From assembly GCA_014801525.1 (NCBI GenBank), contig JAAVEB010000002.1, forward strand, positions 17,621-81,620: 64,000 nucleotides of DNA, written 5' to 3'. The notes below the pieces were generated by a model. It worked only from the letters and a program-made list of their open reading frames with translations. It was not told the origin of the DNA and searched no databases. This document shows, piece by piece, positions 49,851 through 60,035 of the stretch (positions are counted from its first letter, which is position 1; every line of letters starts with the position of its first letter). Origin of the DNA: Bacteroides sp. Its GTDB lineage: Bacteria; Bacteroidota; Bacteroidia; Bacteroidales; Muribaculaceae. A program made the position numbers and the translations under genes.

Positions 49851-50612
49851 ATGACACCATTATTCTCTATTATAACTGTCACCTACAATGCGCAGGAAAC
49901 CCTGCCCTCCACCTTAAAAAGCGTGGCAGAACAATCATGTCGCTTGTTCGAGTATATTATAATGGATGGCGATTCGTCAGACAAAACCCTGAAGATAGCA
50001 ATCGACGCCGCAATACCCGAGGCACGGGTCTACTCCAAGCCCGACAAAGGTATCTACGACGCCATGAACAAGGCGATGGCGGTTGCCAAAGGCGACTATC
50101 TCATATTCTTGAATGCCGGAGACTCATTCCACTCCTCCGACACGCTTGAAACAATAGCCCGAACGATAATCGACGCCGATTATCCAGGCATTGTCTACGG
50201 GCAAACCGATCTTGTCGACAGTTCAAGGCAATTCATCGCCCACCGCCACCTCACCGCTCCGGAGTCGCTTGACATAAAAAGTTTCGCCGAAGGGATGACA
50301 GTGTGCCATCAAGCGTTTATCGCCAACCGGAAACTCGCGCAGTTCTACAATCTTAAATACCGCTATTCCGCCGACTATGACTGGTGTATAAGATGTCTGC
50401 AACGCTCACGACGCAACTGCTATATCCCGGAAGTACTCATAGACTACCTTGTCGAAGGGGAAACAACCCGCCACCGCAGGCAGTCACTATGGGAAAGATT
50501 CAAGATAATGTCATATTATTACGGGCTGTTCCCCGCCATATGGCGTCATATAGGATTCATTCCCCGGTATTTAAAACACAAAAAAGAATTAGAATCAAAA
50601 CAAAAACAATAA
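49851..50612 (+). CDS. Glycosyltransferase family 2
   Basis: FSIITVTYNAQETLPSTLKSVAEQ, EYIIMDGDSSDKT, SKPDKGIYDAMNKAMAVAKGDYLIFLNAGD. Confidence 0.95.
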   Translation: MTPLFSIITVTYNAQETLPSTLKSVAEQSCRLFEYIIMDGDSSDKTLKIAIDAAIPEARVYSKPDKGIYDAMNKAMAVAKGDYLIFLNAGDSFHSSDTLETIARTIIDADYPGIVYGQTDLVDSSRQFIAHRHLTAPESLDIKSFAEGMTVCHQAFIANRKLAQFYNLKYRYSADYDWCIRCLQRSRRNCYIPEVLIDYLVEGETTRHRRQSLWERFKIMSYYYGLFPAIWRHIGFIPRYLKHKKELESKQKQ

Positions 50613-50615
50613 AAT

Positions 50616-51167
50616 ATGAGATTTTATATCGTCGAAAATCAGAAACCCGTAGGACCGTTTGAAATAGAACACCTCATCGCTCGCGGAATCAAAGGCTCTG
50701 ACCTCGTTTGGGCTGAAGGCATGAAAGATTGGACACCGGCTGAATCGGTAGATGAAATAAGGGAAGCATTGTACTCCAGCGCTCCCTCTTATTCAAACCC
50801 CACATCAGCCATTCCTCCCCAACCTCAGGCAGCCGCAGGTTACCCGGAGCCTCCGTGTCCCCCTGTAGCGCCGCAGTATGCACATGCCGCGCCCCAGCAA
50901 CCCAACTACACCAACGAAATTCCGCCAAAGACCTGGCTTGCCGAGTCAATCCTGGTCACACTGTTCTGCTGTCTGCCATTCGGAATCGTTGGCATTATAA
51001 AAGCGTCCAATGTAAGCAGCCTGTGGCAAGCCGGCAGATTTGAAGAATCACGCCTCGCTTCAGCTTCGGCAAAAAAATGGACAGTAATAGGCTTCTTTGT
51101 GGGTATTGCCGCATCAGTTCTGTATATCGCCGGGATAGTAATCACAGCCTTAATCGGAAACAACTGA
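50616..51167 (+). CDS. GYF_2 domain plus CD225/dispanin domain membrane protein
   Basis: MRFYIVENQKPVGPFEIEHL...VWAEGMKDWTPAE (GYF_2); PPKTWLAESILVTLFCCLPFGIVGIIKASNVSSLWQAG (CD225). Confidence 0.88.
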   Translation: MRFYIVENQKPVGPFEIEHLIARGIKGSDLVWAEGMKDWTPAESVDEIREALYSSAPSYSNPTSAIPPQPQAAAGYPEPPCPPVAPQYAHAAPQQPNYTNEIPPKTWLAESILVTLFCCLPFGIVGIIKASNVSSLWQAGRFEESRLASASAKKWTVIGFFVGIAASVLYIAGIVITALIGNN

Positions 51168-51466
51168 TGGTAGTCAACACCACCTTTTGTGTAGAGGAGC
51201 CCATCGTCAACGAGTTTATTGAATGGGCTAAAGGCGTGTATCTCGAAACAGCGTGCCGCGATTGCTCGATGCGCAACGAAATGATTATGCGAATATTGGC
51301 GCCTTCCGAGGACAACACCGTGAACTTCGCCGTTCAGTTTATATGCGACGACAACGACAGGCTTGTAGAGTGGATTGACACCTATCAGCCTGTCCTGCTC
51401 GATTCAGCCGCAAAAAAATGGGGTCAGAAAGCGCTGCATTTCACTACTTTGATGGAGGAAGTGTGA
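51167..51466 (+). CDS. DUF4286 family protein
   Basis: [31 protein letters not shown] overlap with the upstream gene; precedes ruvC. Confidence 0.8.
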   Translation: MVVNTTFCVEEPIVNEFIEWAKGVYLETACRDCSMRNEMIMRILAPSEDNTVNFAVQFICDDNDRLVEWIDTYQPVLLDSAAKKWGQKALHFTTLMEEV

Positions 51467-52059
51467 CACCGGAAGATAAAATCGAACGAAATGAAGCCAT
51501 AAAAGGCTGGGACCGCATCATAATCGGAGTGGACCCGGGCACAAACGTAATGGGCTACGGCATACTCGGCATCAAACGCAACAAGCCGTCAATGATCGCA
51601 ATGGGAGTCATAAAGCTCAACCGCTTGGACTCCCACTACAAGCGCCTGGGACACATCTTCAGCCGCATTAGCGGAATTATCGGACAATATCTCCCTGACG
51701 AAATGGCGATCGAAGCTCCGTTCTTCGGGAAAAATGTCCAGTCCATGCTCAAGCTTGGAAGAGCACAAGGCGTCGCCATCGCAGCTGCGATAAGCAGAGA
51801 CATTCCAATAACGGAGTATGAACCGAGAAAAATCAAAATGGCGATAACAGGCAATGGAGCCGCCGCAAAAGAGCAAGTGCAGGAAATGTTGAAACGCATC
51901 CTCAATATTCCAAAAGAAAACATTTTGCCCGAACTTGACGCTACCGACGCGCTTGGCGCCGCCCTTTGCCATTTTTATGAATCTTCCAAGCCCGAAATCG
52001 CCAAGGGTCCGCGCTCCTGGAAAGAATTTATCGCCCAAAATCCGTCAAGAATCAAGTAG
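51463..52059 (+). CDS. ruvC: Crossover junction endodeoxyribonuclease RuvC
   Basis: [54 protein letters not shown] start overlapping DUF4286 stop (GTGA). Confidence 0.95.
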   Translation: MTPEDKIERNEAIKGWDRIIIGVDPGTNVMGYGILGIKRNKPSMIAMGVIKLNRLDSHYKRLGHIFSRISGIIGQYLPDEMAIEAPFFGKNVQSMLKLGRAQGVAIAAAISRDIPITEYEPRKIKMAITGNGAAAKEQVQEMLKRILNIPKENILPELDATDALGAALCHFYESSKPEIAKGPRSWKEFIAQNPSRIK

Positions 52060-52149
52060 GTTTGTATGGGTCAACCACATGGATTTTTGACAAATTCCGA
52101 TTAAATTCATGATATTGCCACGTTACTCGTTATGTTTTTTTAATTATTT

Positions 52150-52181
52150 TTTGCGTTAGTCATTGGATTGTATTACTTTTG
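52150..52181 (+). promoter_or_regulatory. Bacteroidetes-type promoter for sppA operon
   Basis: TTTG (52150-52153) - 20 nt - TACTTTTG (52174-52181). Confidence 0.65.
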
Positions 52182-52252
52182 TGTTGCATAGAAGTTTTTA
52201 TAGCTGTACGTGCGCTTGACATAAACTTTACAACAACGATTAATATAAGACA

Positions 52253-54004
52253 ATGAGACAGTTTTTCACCTACGTTCTTGCAACCATAGCCGGTATATGG
52301 ATCACTGCGATAATCGCCATAATAGGGTCCATCCTCATGGCAATAATGATGATGGCGGCAGGCATGTCGTCAAATGAGCCGAGTATCTCTTCGCACTCGA
52401 TCCTACACTTAAATTTGAACGGAGCGATTGAAGAGCGCCTTGAAGGACGCAGCCTCATGGATCGCATCTATGGCGTAGGTGAAGATCAACTTTCCTTAAA
52501 AGATATTGTGAAATCGATTCGCAACGCAAAAGATGACTCTAAAATAGACGGAATATTCATCGACGCGAACGGTGGAGCCGGCGGAACGGCGAGCATCGCC
52601 TACATCCGCGAAGCGCTCATGGACTTCAAAGAATCGGGCAAATGGATTGTAGCCTACAGCGACGGATATTCACAGCCAGATTACTTTATCGCCACAGCTG
52701 CCGACAGCCTGTGGGTAAATCCGGTGGGTATGGTCGACATACACGGAGTCGGAGGATCCTTGACCTTCTTCAAGGGACTGCTTGACAAACTCAATGTCGA
52801 GGTTCAGGTAATCAAGGTGGGAACTTACAAAAGCGCTGTTGAGCCATTCATCCTTACAGAACCGAGCGAAGCCAACCGCGAACAGATCAAAAGCTACATC
52901 ACCCCCATCTGGGACTATATTTCAGAAAACATCGCCGCCTCTCGCAATGTGAGCCGCGACATCGTCAACTCATGGGCAGACTCCATCATCACCACCTATG
53001 ACCCGTCGCTGCTACCGGGCATGAAAGTCGCCACTTCGCTACGCTATCGCCACGAAGCTGAAGAGTGGATGAAGGAGCAAACCAACCGCAAAAAGGACGA
53101 AAAGCTCAAATTGGTGGAACCGTCGGAATATGCGGCTACCATAAAAGACAAAAAATCATCTACCAAAATAGCAGTCCTGTATGCGACAGGCGACATTGTC
53201 GACAATGGCAACGAAGGCATTGTCGGCAACAAGATGGCGCCTCTCATCCTTGACCTTGCAAATGACAAGAAAATCGACGCGCTTGTGTTGAGAGTGAATT
53301 CAGGCGGGGGAAGCGCCTTTGCATCCGAACAGATATGGGAAGCTCTTGAACAGTTCAAAGCTACGGGCAAACCATTCTACGTGTCAATGGGCGATGTTGC
53401 TGCATCGGGCGGATACTACATTTCATGTGGCGCCGATAAGATTTATTGCCAACCCGTCACTATCACAGGTTCTATCGGAATTTTCGGTCTTATTCCGTCA
53501 ATAAAGGGATTCCTCAATGATAAACTCGGCATCACCACCGCCGACATAATGACCAATCCAAATGCGAATATCGGAATTGTAAACCCGATGACACCGTTCC
53601 AACGCGCGGCAATGCAGAAAATGATCGACCGCGGATATGAAACATTCACTTCCCGATGCGCCGAAGGACGACATCTTTCAGTAGATTCAATAAAAGCTAT
53701 TGCTGAAGGACGAGTGTGGGACGGTGTGACAGCGAAACGCATAGGACTTGTCGACGAGCTTGGCAATCTTGACAAATGCATCGAAGACCTCGCTCTTGCC
53801 AACGGCTACCTGAAATATGAACTCGTCGAGTATCCGCGCAATGACAAAGAGTGGTGGGAAGAGCTGCTTGACGGAGGCGCCTCTATCAAGCAATCAATCG
53901 TCAAAAAAGAACTTGGCGCGGCAGCTCCTTACTATGATGCGATTAAGAAAATCAACGAAATGGAGCATGTACAGTGCCGCATGCCCGAAATAGTGATTGA
54001 ATAA
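52253..54004 (+). CDS. sppA: Signal peptide peptidase SppA, 67K type
   Basis: N-terminal TM; LRVNSGGGSAFASEQIWEAL, SMGDVAASGGYYISCGADKIYC, TGSIGIFG. Confidence 0.96.
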   Translation: MRQFFTYVLATIAGIWITAIIAIIGSILMAIMMMAAGMSSNEPSISSHSILHLNLNGAIEERLEGRSLMDRIYGVGEDQLSLKDIVKSIRNAKDDSKIDGIFIDANGGAGGTASIAYIREALMDFKESGKWIVAYSDGYSQPDYFIATAADSLWVNPVGMVDIHGVGGSLTFFKGLLDKLNVEVQVIKVGTYKSAVEPFILTEPSEANREQIKSYITPIWDYISENIAASRNVSRDIVNSWADSIITTYDPSLLPGMKVATSLRYRHEAEEWMKEQTNRKKDEKLKLVEPSEYAATIKDKKSSTKIAVLYATGDIVDNGNEGIVGNKMAPLILDLANDKKIDALVLRVNSGGGSAFASEQIWEALEQFKATGKPFYVSMGDVAASGGYYISCGADKIYCQPVTITGSIGIFGLIPSIKGFLNDKLGITTADIMTNPNANIGIVNPMTPFQRAAMQKMIDRGYETFTSRCAEGRHLSVDSIKAIAEGRVWDGVTAKRIGLVDELGNLDKCIEDLALANGYLKYELVEYPRNDKEWWEELLDGGASIKQSIVKKELGAAAPYYDAIKKINEMEHVQCRMPEIVIE

Positions 54005-54020
54005 TAAATTCAAAACAACG

Positions 54021-55127
54021 ATGCGTCACAACAAGATTCTGGACACGCTGCTATTAAAACCGTTATCTGTGATATACGGTTCGATCGTCTATTTACGCAA
54101 CCAGTTCTTCGAGTGGGGCATTCTGAAACAGCACTCATTCGACATTCCCGTTCTTGCGATAGGAAACCTGTCGGTTGGAGGCACCGGCAAAACGCCCCAC
54201 ACCGAATACATCGTCGAAACATTGAAAAACGAGTACCACATCGGCGTGTTGAGTCGCGGATACAGGCGTAAGACCAAGGGATTTATACTTGCATCCAAGA
54301 AATCGACACCTTGGGAAATAGGCGACGAACCTTATCAGATATTCCAAAAATTTGGCAACGATGTCCGTGTCGCCGTATGCGAAAAACGGGTGAAAGGCAT
54401 AAAAGAGCTGCTTCGCATGGATCCGAAGATCGACCTTATAGTTCTCGACGATGCTTTTCAGCACCGCTATGTCAAGCCGTCAACGTCGATAGTGCTGATG
54501 GAGTGGAATCGCCCCATCTACAACGACGAGCTCCTCCCGTTGGGCAGACTCCGCGAGCCGCAACGCTCAATTCTGCGCACCGACATGGTCATCGTAACTA
54601 AATGTCCCGATGAAGTGCGCCCTGTCGATGTGAGATTGATTTACGAACACCTGGGACTCTTCGCCTATCAAAAAGTGTTCTTCTCCCGTTATGCCTACGG
54701 AAATCTTGTCAGCGTTTTTCCCGGAGAAGTGTGCTATATGCCCAACATAGCTTCCATGACTCGCGACGACGCCGTGCTTGCAGTTACCGGAATCGCCAAT
54801 CCCTCTCCTTTGTTGCGCCACCTCAAGGCTCACAACATGAAAGTGGAAGAGCTTCGTTACCCCGACCATCATCAATTCTCAAAACGGGACTTTGAAGAAA
54901 TCAGGAAGAAGTTCAACAAGATGAGCGGAACGAACAAGTACATCATCACGACAGAAAAAGATTCGGTGAGACTCGCCAACAGCAAAAACTATCCCGCCGA
55001 ATTAAAGGCAGCTACATTCTATCTCCCCATAAAGGTTGATATTCTCCCTCACAAAATGCCGCTTGACTCCGACTCCTTCGACCGTGAGCTCAGGAAATTG
55101 CTCAAACGCCAGAACGACGAAATGTGA
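54021..55127 (+). CDS. lpxK: Tetraacyldisaccharide 4'-kinase
   Basis: VGGTGKTPHTEYI P-loop, SRGYRRKTKGF, LDDAFQHRYV; ATG 54021 preferred to TTG 53997. Confidence 0.95.
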   Translation: MRHNKILDTLLLKPLSVIYGSIVYLRNQFFEWGILKQHSFDIPVLAIGNLSVGGTGKTPHTEYIVETLKNEYHIGVLSRGYRRKTKGFILASKKSTPWEIGDEPYQIFQKFGNDVRVAVCEKRVKGIKELLRMDPKIDLIVLDDAFQHRYVKPSTSIVLMEWNRPIYNDELLPLGRLREPQRSILRTDMVIVTKCPDEVRPVDVRLIYEHLGLFAYQKVFFSRYAYGNLVSVFPGEVCYMPNIASMTRDDAVLAVTGIANPSPLLRHLKAHNMKVEELRYPDHHQFSKRDFEEIRKKFNKMSGTNKYIITTEKDSVRLANSKNYPAELKAATFYLPIKVDILPHKMPLDSDSFDRELRKLLKRQNDEM

Positions 55128-55183
55128 CAAAACAACTCGTAACCGAATATTGTTATTACCATAACAACTTAAATCAGTAACTT

Positions 55184-56002
55184 ATGATAGACAAAATCAA
55201 CCAAACAGCTGAGTATATACGTTCCAAAGTCGCCGAAATGCCCAAAACGGCAATCATCCTGGGCACCGGATTAGGAGCTCTCGTAGACCATATCGAAGAC
55301 AAGCAATACATCCCCTATTCTGAAATCCCCAATTTCCCCATCTCTACCGTAGAGGGACATTCAGGCAATCTTATTTTCGGAAAACTCGGCAACAAACGAG
55401 TAATGGCGATGCAGGGCAGATTCCATTTCTATGAGGGATATGACATGAAAACAGTCACCTTCCCGATACGCGTGATGAAAGCCCTCGGCATAAAAACACT
55501 TTTCGTCAGCAACGCAGCAGGAGGAATGAATCCTGAATTTGTAATCGGCGACATAATGATTATCACCGACCATATAAACCTCTTCCCCGAGCATCCGCTA
55601 AGAGGCAAGAACTACAACGAACTCGGACCGCGTTTCCCCGACATGAGCGAAGCTTACTCAAAGAGGCTCATCCGCCATGCCAACGAGATTGCGGCAGAAA
55701 AGGGCATCAGAGTGATGCACGGCGTTTACGTCGGAACTCAAGGACCCACTTTTGAGACACCCGCCGAATACAAATATTTCCACATAATCGGAGGAGACGC
55801 CGTTGGAATGTCGACTGTCCCCGAAGTCATCGTCGCGCGCCACAGCGGAATGGAAGTCTTCGGCGTGTCGGTAATCACCGACCTCGGTATCGAAGGCATC
55901 GTCGAGGAAGTGTCTCACGAAGAGGTGCAGAAAGCGGCGCAAAAAGCCCAGCCGCAAATGATGAAAATCATGACCGAACTCGTAAACCGTTTTGAGGAAT
56001 AA
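55184..56002 (+). CDS. Purine-nucleoside phosphorylase
   Basis: LGTGLGALVDHIED, GRFHFYEGYDM, VSNAAGGMNPEF, GTQGPTFETPAEYK, VGMSTVPEVIVARH. Confidence 0.96.
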   Translation: MIDKINQTAEYIRSKVAEMPKTAIILGTGLGALVDHIEDKQYIPYSEIPNFPISTVEGHSGNLIFGKLGNKRVMAMQGRFHFYEGYDMKTVTFPIRVMKALGIKTLFVSNAAGGMNPEFVIGDIMIITDHINLFPEHPLRGKNYNELGPRFPDMSEAYSKRLIRHANEIAAEKGIRVMHGVYVGTQGPTFETPAEYKYFHIIGGDAVGMSTVPEVIVARHSGMEVFGVSVITDLGIEGIVEEVSHEEVQKAAQKAQPQMMKIMTELVNRFEE

Positions 56003-56007
56003 TCATT

Positions 56008-57042
56008 ATGAATGAAGAAAAGCAAACCGAAATCTCCGAAATAGGCGAATTCGGATTAATCCACCGTCTAACCGACGGAATGACACCGGTCAATCCTCAG
56101 ACATTGAAAGGCGTCGGCGATGATGCCGCAGTTATCGACGCCGGCGACGAACAAGTGCTCGTCACCACCGACATGCTCCTTGAAGGCGTGCATTTTGACC
56201 TCACTTATGTTCCGTTGCAGCATCTCGGATATAAATCGGCGGTAGTCAATTTCAGCGATGTATATGCAATGAACGGAACACCCCGTCAAATCACCGTTTC
56301 GCTTGGAATCTCAAAACGCTTCACAGTCGAGCACATCGAAATGCTGTATGCCGGCATACGCCATGCGTGTCAAGTGTATGGCGTCGACCTCGTAGGAGGC
56401 GACACCACCGCATCGCGCCAAGGGCTCGTCATCTCAATCACCTGCATAGGAACCGCGCCAAAGGACAAAATCGTGTATCGCGACGGAGCCAAAGACACTG
56501 ACCTCATCTGTGTGAGCGGTGACCTCGGAGCCGCCTACATGGGACTTCAGTTGCTTGAGCGCGAAAAAGTAGCTTCAGTAGGCGTGAAAGATTTCCAACC
56601 AAAATTCGAGGGCAAGGAATATCTCGTAGAGCGCCAATTGAAACCCGAAGCGAGAAAGGACATTATCAAGGAGCTTGCCGACGCAGGGGTGAAACCGACA
56701 TCAATGATGGACGTGTCTGACGGGCTTTCAAGCGAACTGCTCCACATCTGCAAAGCCAGCCACACAGGTTGCCGCGTATATGAAGACCGCATTCCCATCG
56801 ACTACCAGACAGCGATAATGGCTGAAGAGCTCGGAATGAATCTTGTAACGGCTGCGATGAACGGAGGCGAAGACTACGAATTGCTGTTCACCGTTCCTCT
56901 GACGGATCATGACAAAGTCGAAAAAATGACCGGAGTAAAAGTGATCGGCTACATTACTAAAGAAGATTTGGGATGCGCGCTCGTGTCACGCGACGGAACC
57001 GAAATTCCTATTAAAGCCCAGGGATTCAATCATCTTGCCTGA
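56008..57042 (+). CDS. thiL: Thiamine-phosphate kinase
   Basis: GVGDDAAVIDAGDEQVLVTTDMLLEGVHFDL, VGGDTTAS, DVSDGLSSEL, NGGEDYELLF. Confidence 0.95.
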   Translation: MNEEKQTEISEIGEFGLIHRLTDGMTPVNPQTLKGVGDDAAVIDAGDEQVLVTTDMLLEGVHFDLTYVPLQHLGYKSAVVNFSDVYAMNGTPRQITVSLGISKRFTVEHIEMLYAGIRHACQVYGVDLVGGDTTASRQGLVISITCIGTAPKDKIVYRDGAKDTDLICVSGDLGAAYMGLQLLEREKVASVGVKDFQPKFEGKEYLVERQLKPEARKDIIKELADAGVKPTSMMDVSDGLSSELLHICKASHTGCRVYEDRIPIDYQTAIMAEELGMNLVTAAMNGGEDYELLFTVPLTDHDKVEKMTGVKVIGYITKEDLGCALVSRDGTEIPIKAQGFNHLA

Positions 57043-57092
57043 AACGTATAAAATAATTGTCTCTTTCAGGCGGTAGTTTGAGGCAAAATGGC

Positions 57093-57100
57093 TAACTTTG
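57093..57100 (+). promoter_or_regulatory. -7 promoter box for nusB
   Basis: TAACTTTG upstream of ATG 57127. Confidence 0.55.
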
Positions 57101-57126
57101 CACCTGAAATTTTAGAGCTTTGAATT

Positions 57127-58560
57127 ATGATAAACAGAATCCTGATAAGAATGAAAGTGGTGCAGATGCTATACTCCTATCTGCTCACCCGTAGTGACTT
57201 CAAGACTCTTCCCGAGCCCGAGTCACATTCTCGCGACAAGCGTTACGCCTACTCGCTGTATTGCGATTTGCTATTACTGCTAATCGATGCGTCAGGATAC
57301 CGTGTCGTAAACTTCGAAGGACGTCCCCGATTTGAATTCACCGGAACACGCGGAAAATATGACACAACGTCAATCGCAAAAGCGCTCGTCGAAGACGACG
57401 ACATGAAGGAGATTGCGTTGAAGCATAAATCGTTTTATGACGCATTGCGCCCCATCAGCGAACGTCTCCGCGCCGAAATCAAGGAATCGTCAATCTACAA
57501 AGAATATCAGCGAAAGAAAGAGGTTCCCGAAATTCAGGACGAAGTGGCAATGTGGAAAACCCTGCTTCACACTGTCCTGTTGAGAAACGAACAGCTTCAA
57601 ACGCTCATACACTCCAACCCCGAGTTCACTCACGTTGGGTATGACCTGGCGTTAACCATGCTCGATGACACTCTTAACGACTACTCGACGACCCGCAGCT
57701 CGCTGATTGACGCCAATCGCGGTCTTGCCGCTTCGCTCGACAAAAGCTATGAGCTCTACATGAGTCTGCTGCAGTTGATGATAGACCTCACCGACCTTCG
57801 TGCCCGCCAACTCGACGAAGCAAAGCACAAATATCTGCCGTCGCACGACGACATGAACCCCAACATGAAATTTGTCGAAAACAAGTTCATAGAACTGCTT
57901 CGCGAGAATCCGGGATTTGTAGCATATAAGAACGAGAACCCTGTCGACTGGACCGACAATGACGTAATGTTGCGCCGGTTGCTCGACAAAATCATGGAGA
58001 GTCCCGCCTACAACGAGTATATGGCTTCTAAAGACTCGTCGTTTGCCGCCGATTGTGAACTGTGGATACGCTTGTTCCGCAACGTGATTATCGACAGCGA
58101 CGAACTTGCCGAAGCGTTGGAATCGATGTCGGTTTACTGGAACGACGACTTGGCGATAATGGGATCATTCGCATTGAAAACCATTAAAACCTATGCCGCA
58201 GCCAACGGAACACAAGTGCGCCTTTCTCCAAAATACAAAGACGAGGAAGACCTTAGATTCGGACCCCGCCTGTTTGAAGCGGTAATCAGAAACCAATCTG
58301 AATACAGAGCGCTTATCGACGAGTGTCTCGTGGGAAGTTCCTGGGATCCCGACCGACTTGCGTTCATGGACATTGTCATTCTGGAGACCGCAATAGCCGA
58401 GTTGATAAAATTTGACTCAATACCGACATTGGTAACAGTCAACGAGTACACGGAGATAGCCAACTACTACTCCACCGCAAAGAGCGGCATGTTTATCACC
58501 GGAATGCTCTACAGCATCATATCCAAACTAAAAAACAGAAAGATTATAGTCAAAGATTAA
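57127..58560 (+). CDS. nusB: Transcription antitermination factor NusB-like, extended
   Basis: N-terminal MINRILIRMKVVQMLYSYL; C-terminal RLAFMDIVILETAIAELIKFDSIPTLVTVNEYTEIANYYSTAKSGMFITGML. Confidence 0.9.
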   Translation: MINRILIRMKVVQMLYSYLLTRSDFKTLPEPESHSRDKRYAYSLYCDLLLLLIDASGYRVVNFEGRPRFEFTGTRGKYDTTSIAKALVEDDDMKEIALKHKSFYDALRPISERLRAEIKESSIYKEYQRKKEVPEIQDEVAMWKTLLHTVLLRNEQLQTLIHSNPEFTHVGYDLALTMLDDTLNDYSTTRSSLIDANRGLAASLDKSYELYMSLLQLMIDLTDLRARQLDEAKHKYLPSHDDMNPNMKFVENKFIELLRENPGFVAYKNENPVDWTDNDVMLRRLLDKIMESPAYNEYMASKDSSFAADCELWIRLFRNVIIDSDELAEALESMSVYWNDDLAIMGSFALKTIKTYAAANGTQVRLSPKYKDEEDLRFGPRLFEAVIRNQSEYRALIDECLVGSSWDPDRLAFMDIVILETAIAELIKFDSIPTLVTVNEYTEIANYYSTAKSGMFITGMLYSIISKLKNRKIIVKD

Positions 58561-58571
58561 AATATCTTTCT

Positions 58572-58579
58572 TATATTTG
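58572..58579 (+). promoter_or_regulatory. -7 promoter box for yajC
   Basis: TATATTTG upstream of ATG 58610. Confidence 0.55.
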
Positions 58580-58609
58580 CAACAACATTAACGACTAACT
58601 GAAATTATT

Positions 58610-58942
58610 ATGGTATACAACCTTGTAGCATTACAGGATGCCGCCAACGGCGGAATAATGAATCTGGTGATGATTGTAGCTCTTATCGCAATCTTCTACT
58701 TCTTCATGATCCGTCCGCAACAGAAAAAGCAGAAAGAGATTAAAAAATTCCGTGAAGGTCTCGCAGTGGGCGACCGCGTGATCACCGCCGGCGGAATCCA
58801 TGGCAAAATAAGAGGCATCAAAGAAAACTCGTTTGTTCTTGAAATTGCCGACAATGTGCGCATCACCATCGACAAAGGCTCTGTTTTCCCAACCGCAGCC
58901 GACGCACAGGAATCAGCAAAACAGAACGAAGGCAACAACTAA
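58610..58942 (+). CDS. yajC: Preprotein translocase subunit YajC
   Basis: FYFFMIRPQQKKQKEIKKFREGLAVGDRVITAGGIHGKI. Confidence 0.95.
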   Translation: MVYNLVALQDAANGGIMNLVMIVALIAIFYFFMIRPQQKKQKEIKKFREGLAVGDRVITAGGIHGKIRGIKENSFVLEIADNVRITIDKGSVFPTAADAQESAKQNEGNN

Positions 58943-58965
58943 AAATCCTTTCTTTCAATAAGAGG

Positions 58966-59014
58966 CTCCGTGCAAATCCTGTCAAAGGGCTTCACGGAGT
59001 CTTTCTCATTTTTA
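58966..59014 (+). terminator. Probable terminator/attenuator between yajC and YbbR gene
   Basis: CTCCGTG (58966-58972) / CACGGAG (58993-58999) followed by TCTTTCTCATTTTT. Confidence 0.55.
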
Positions 59015-59039
59015 ACACTAACTCTCACTCCACCGGAAT

Positions 59040-60035
59040 ATGCCACAGAAAAGAAGTTGGGCAAGACTTATATCAAAAATCCACGATGCCGTCACCTCGG
59101 CGCGCGGCAAAGAGATATTGCTGTTTCTTCTTTTCCTGATGATATCCTATGTTTTCTGGCTGCTGCTCACTCTCAACAATGAGATGCAGGAGGATATCGA
59201 AGTGCCTGTCGAAATTGCAGGAATACCCGACAGCGTCACCGTAATATCAAATATTCCCGAATCATTGAAAATAAGCGTGCGCGACAAAGGCTCGGCGCTT
59301 ATGAAATATAAACTGGGTGGAATCAAACCCATGAAAATAAACTGGGCCGACTACTCGCAGGCTAAAAACAAATTCCTGCTGAACAAAGCTGACCTCGGAG
59401 CAAAAATCAGGGATTACATCAGTAGCAGCAGCCAGCTCGTGACCATGCTGCCTGACTCCATAAGCCTAAGCTACACCACCACGCCAGGAAGGCGTGTAGC
59501 AGTAAAAGTTCAGGCTGATCTAAAACCCATCTTCGGCAGTATAATCAACGGTCCCTTGACCACTAACACCGACTCGGTATGGCTGTTTTCGGTGGAAGAC
59601 CTCCCTCACAACCTGACCCATGTCGAGACACTCCCCATTGTCAGAAGCTCCCTTTCTGACACAACCGAGATAACCGTGGCGATTAAACCGCTGCCAGGCG
59701 TGAAAATCGTGCCCGAGGAGATTGTGGTGAAAGTTCCGGTCGAACCGCTCATTGCCCGACGGCAAATGGCAACCGTGATCGCTAAAAACATTCCCGACAA
59801 CATCAGCCTTCACACATTCCCGTCGCGCATCGAGATCGCCTATCTTGTGCCCATGAGCGAATACAATTCCGAGCCCTACGACATCAACGCCTATGTCGAC
59901 TATGCCGACATTGCCAACAATACTTCGGGTAAACTTCCGGTGACACTGTCACTCTATCCCGAATCCTACCACTCGGTCGAAGCGATTCCTGACAGCGTCG
60001 AATATATCACCGAACATAAAGTCATCTCACAATGA
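59040..60035 (+). CDS. YbbR-like (CdaR-type) domain protein
   Basis: One N-terminal TM, then repeated YbbR-like beta units (VPVEIAGIPDSVTVISNIPESLKISVRDKGSAL). Confidence 0.8.
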   Translation: MPQKRSWARLISKIHDAVTSARGKEILLFLLFLMISYVFWLLLTLNNEMQEDIEVPVEIAGIPDSVTVISNIPESLKISVRDKGSALMKYKLGGIKPMKINWADYSQAKNKFLLNKADLGAKIRDYISSSSQLVTMLPDSISLSYTTTPGRRVAVKVQADLKPIFGSIINGPLTTNTDSVWLFSVEDLPHNLTHVETLPIVRSSLSDTTEITVAIKPLPGVKIVPEEIVVKVPVEPLIARRQMATVIAKNIPDNISLHTFPSRIEIAYLVPMSEYNSEPYDINAYVDYADIANNTSGKLPVTLSLYPESYHSVEAIPDSVEYITEHKVISQ

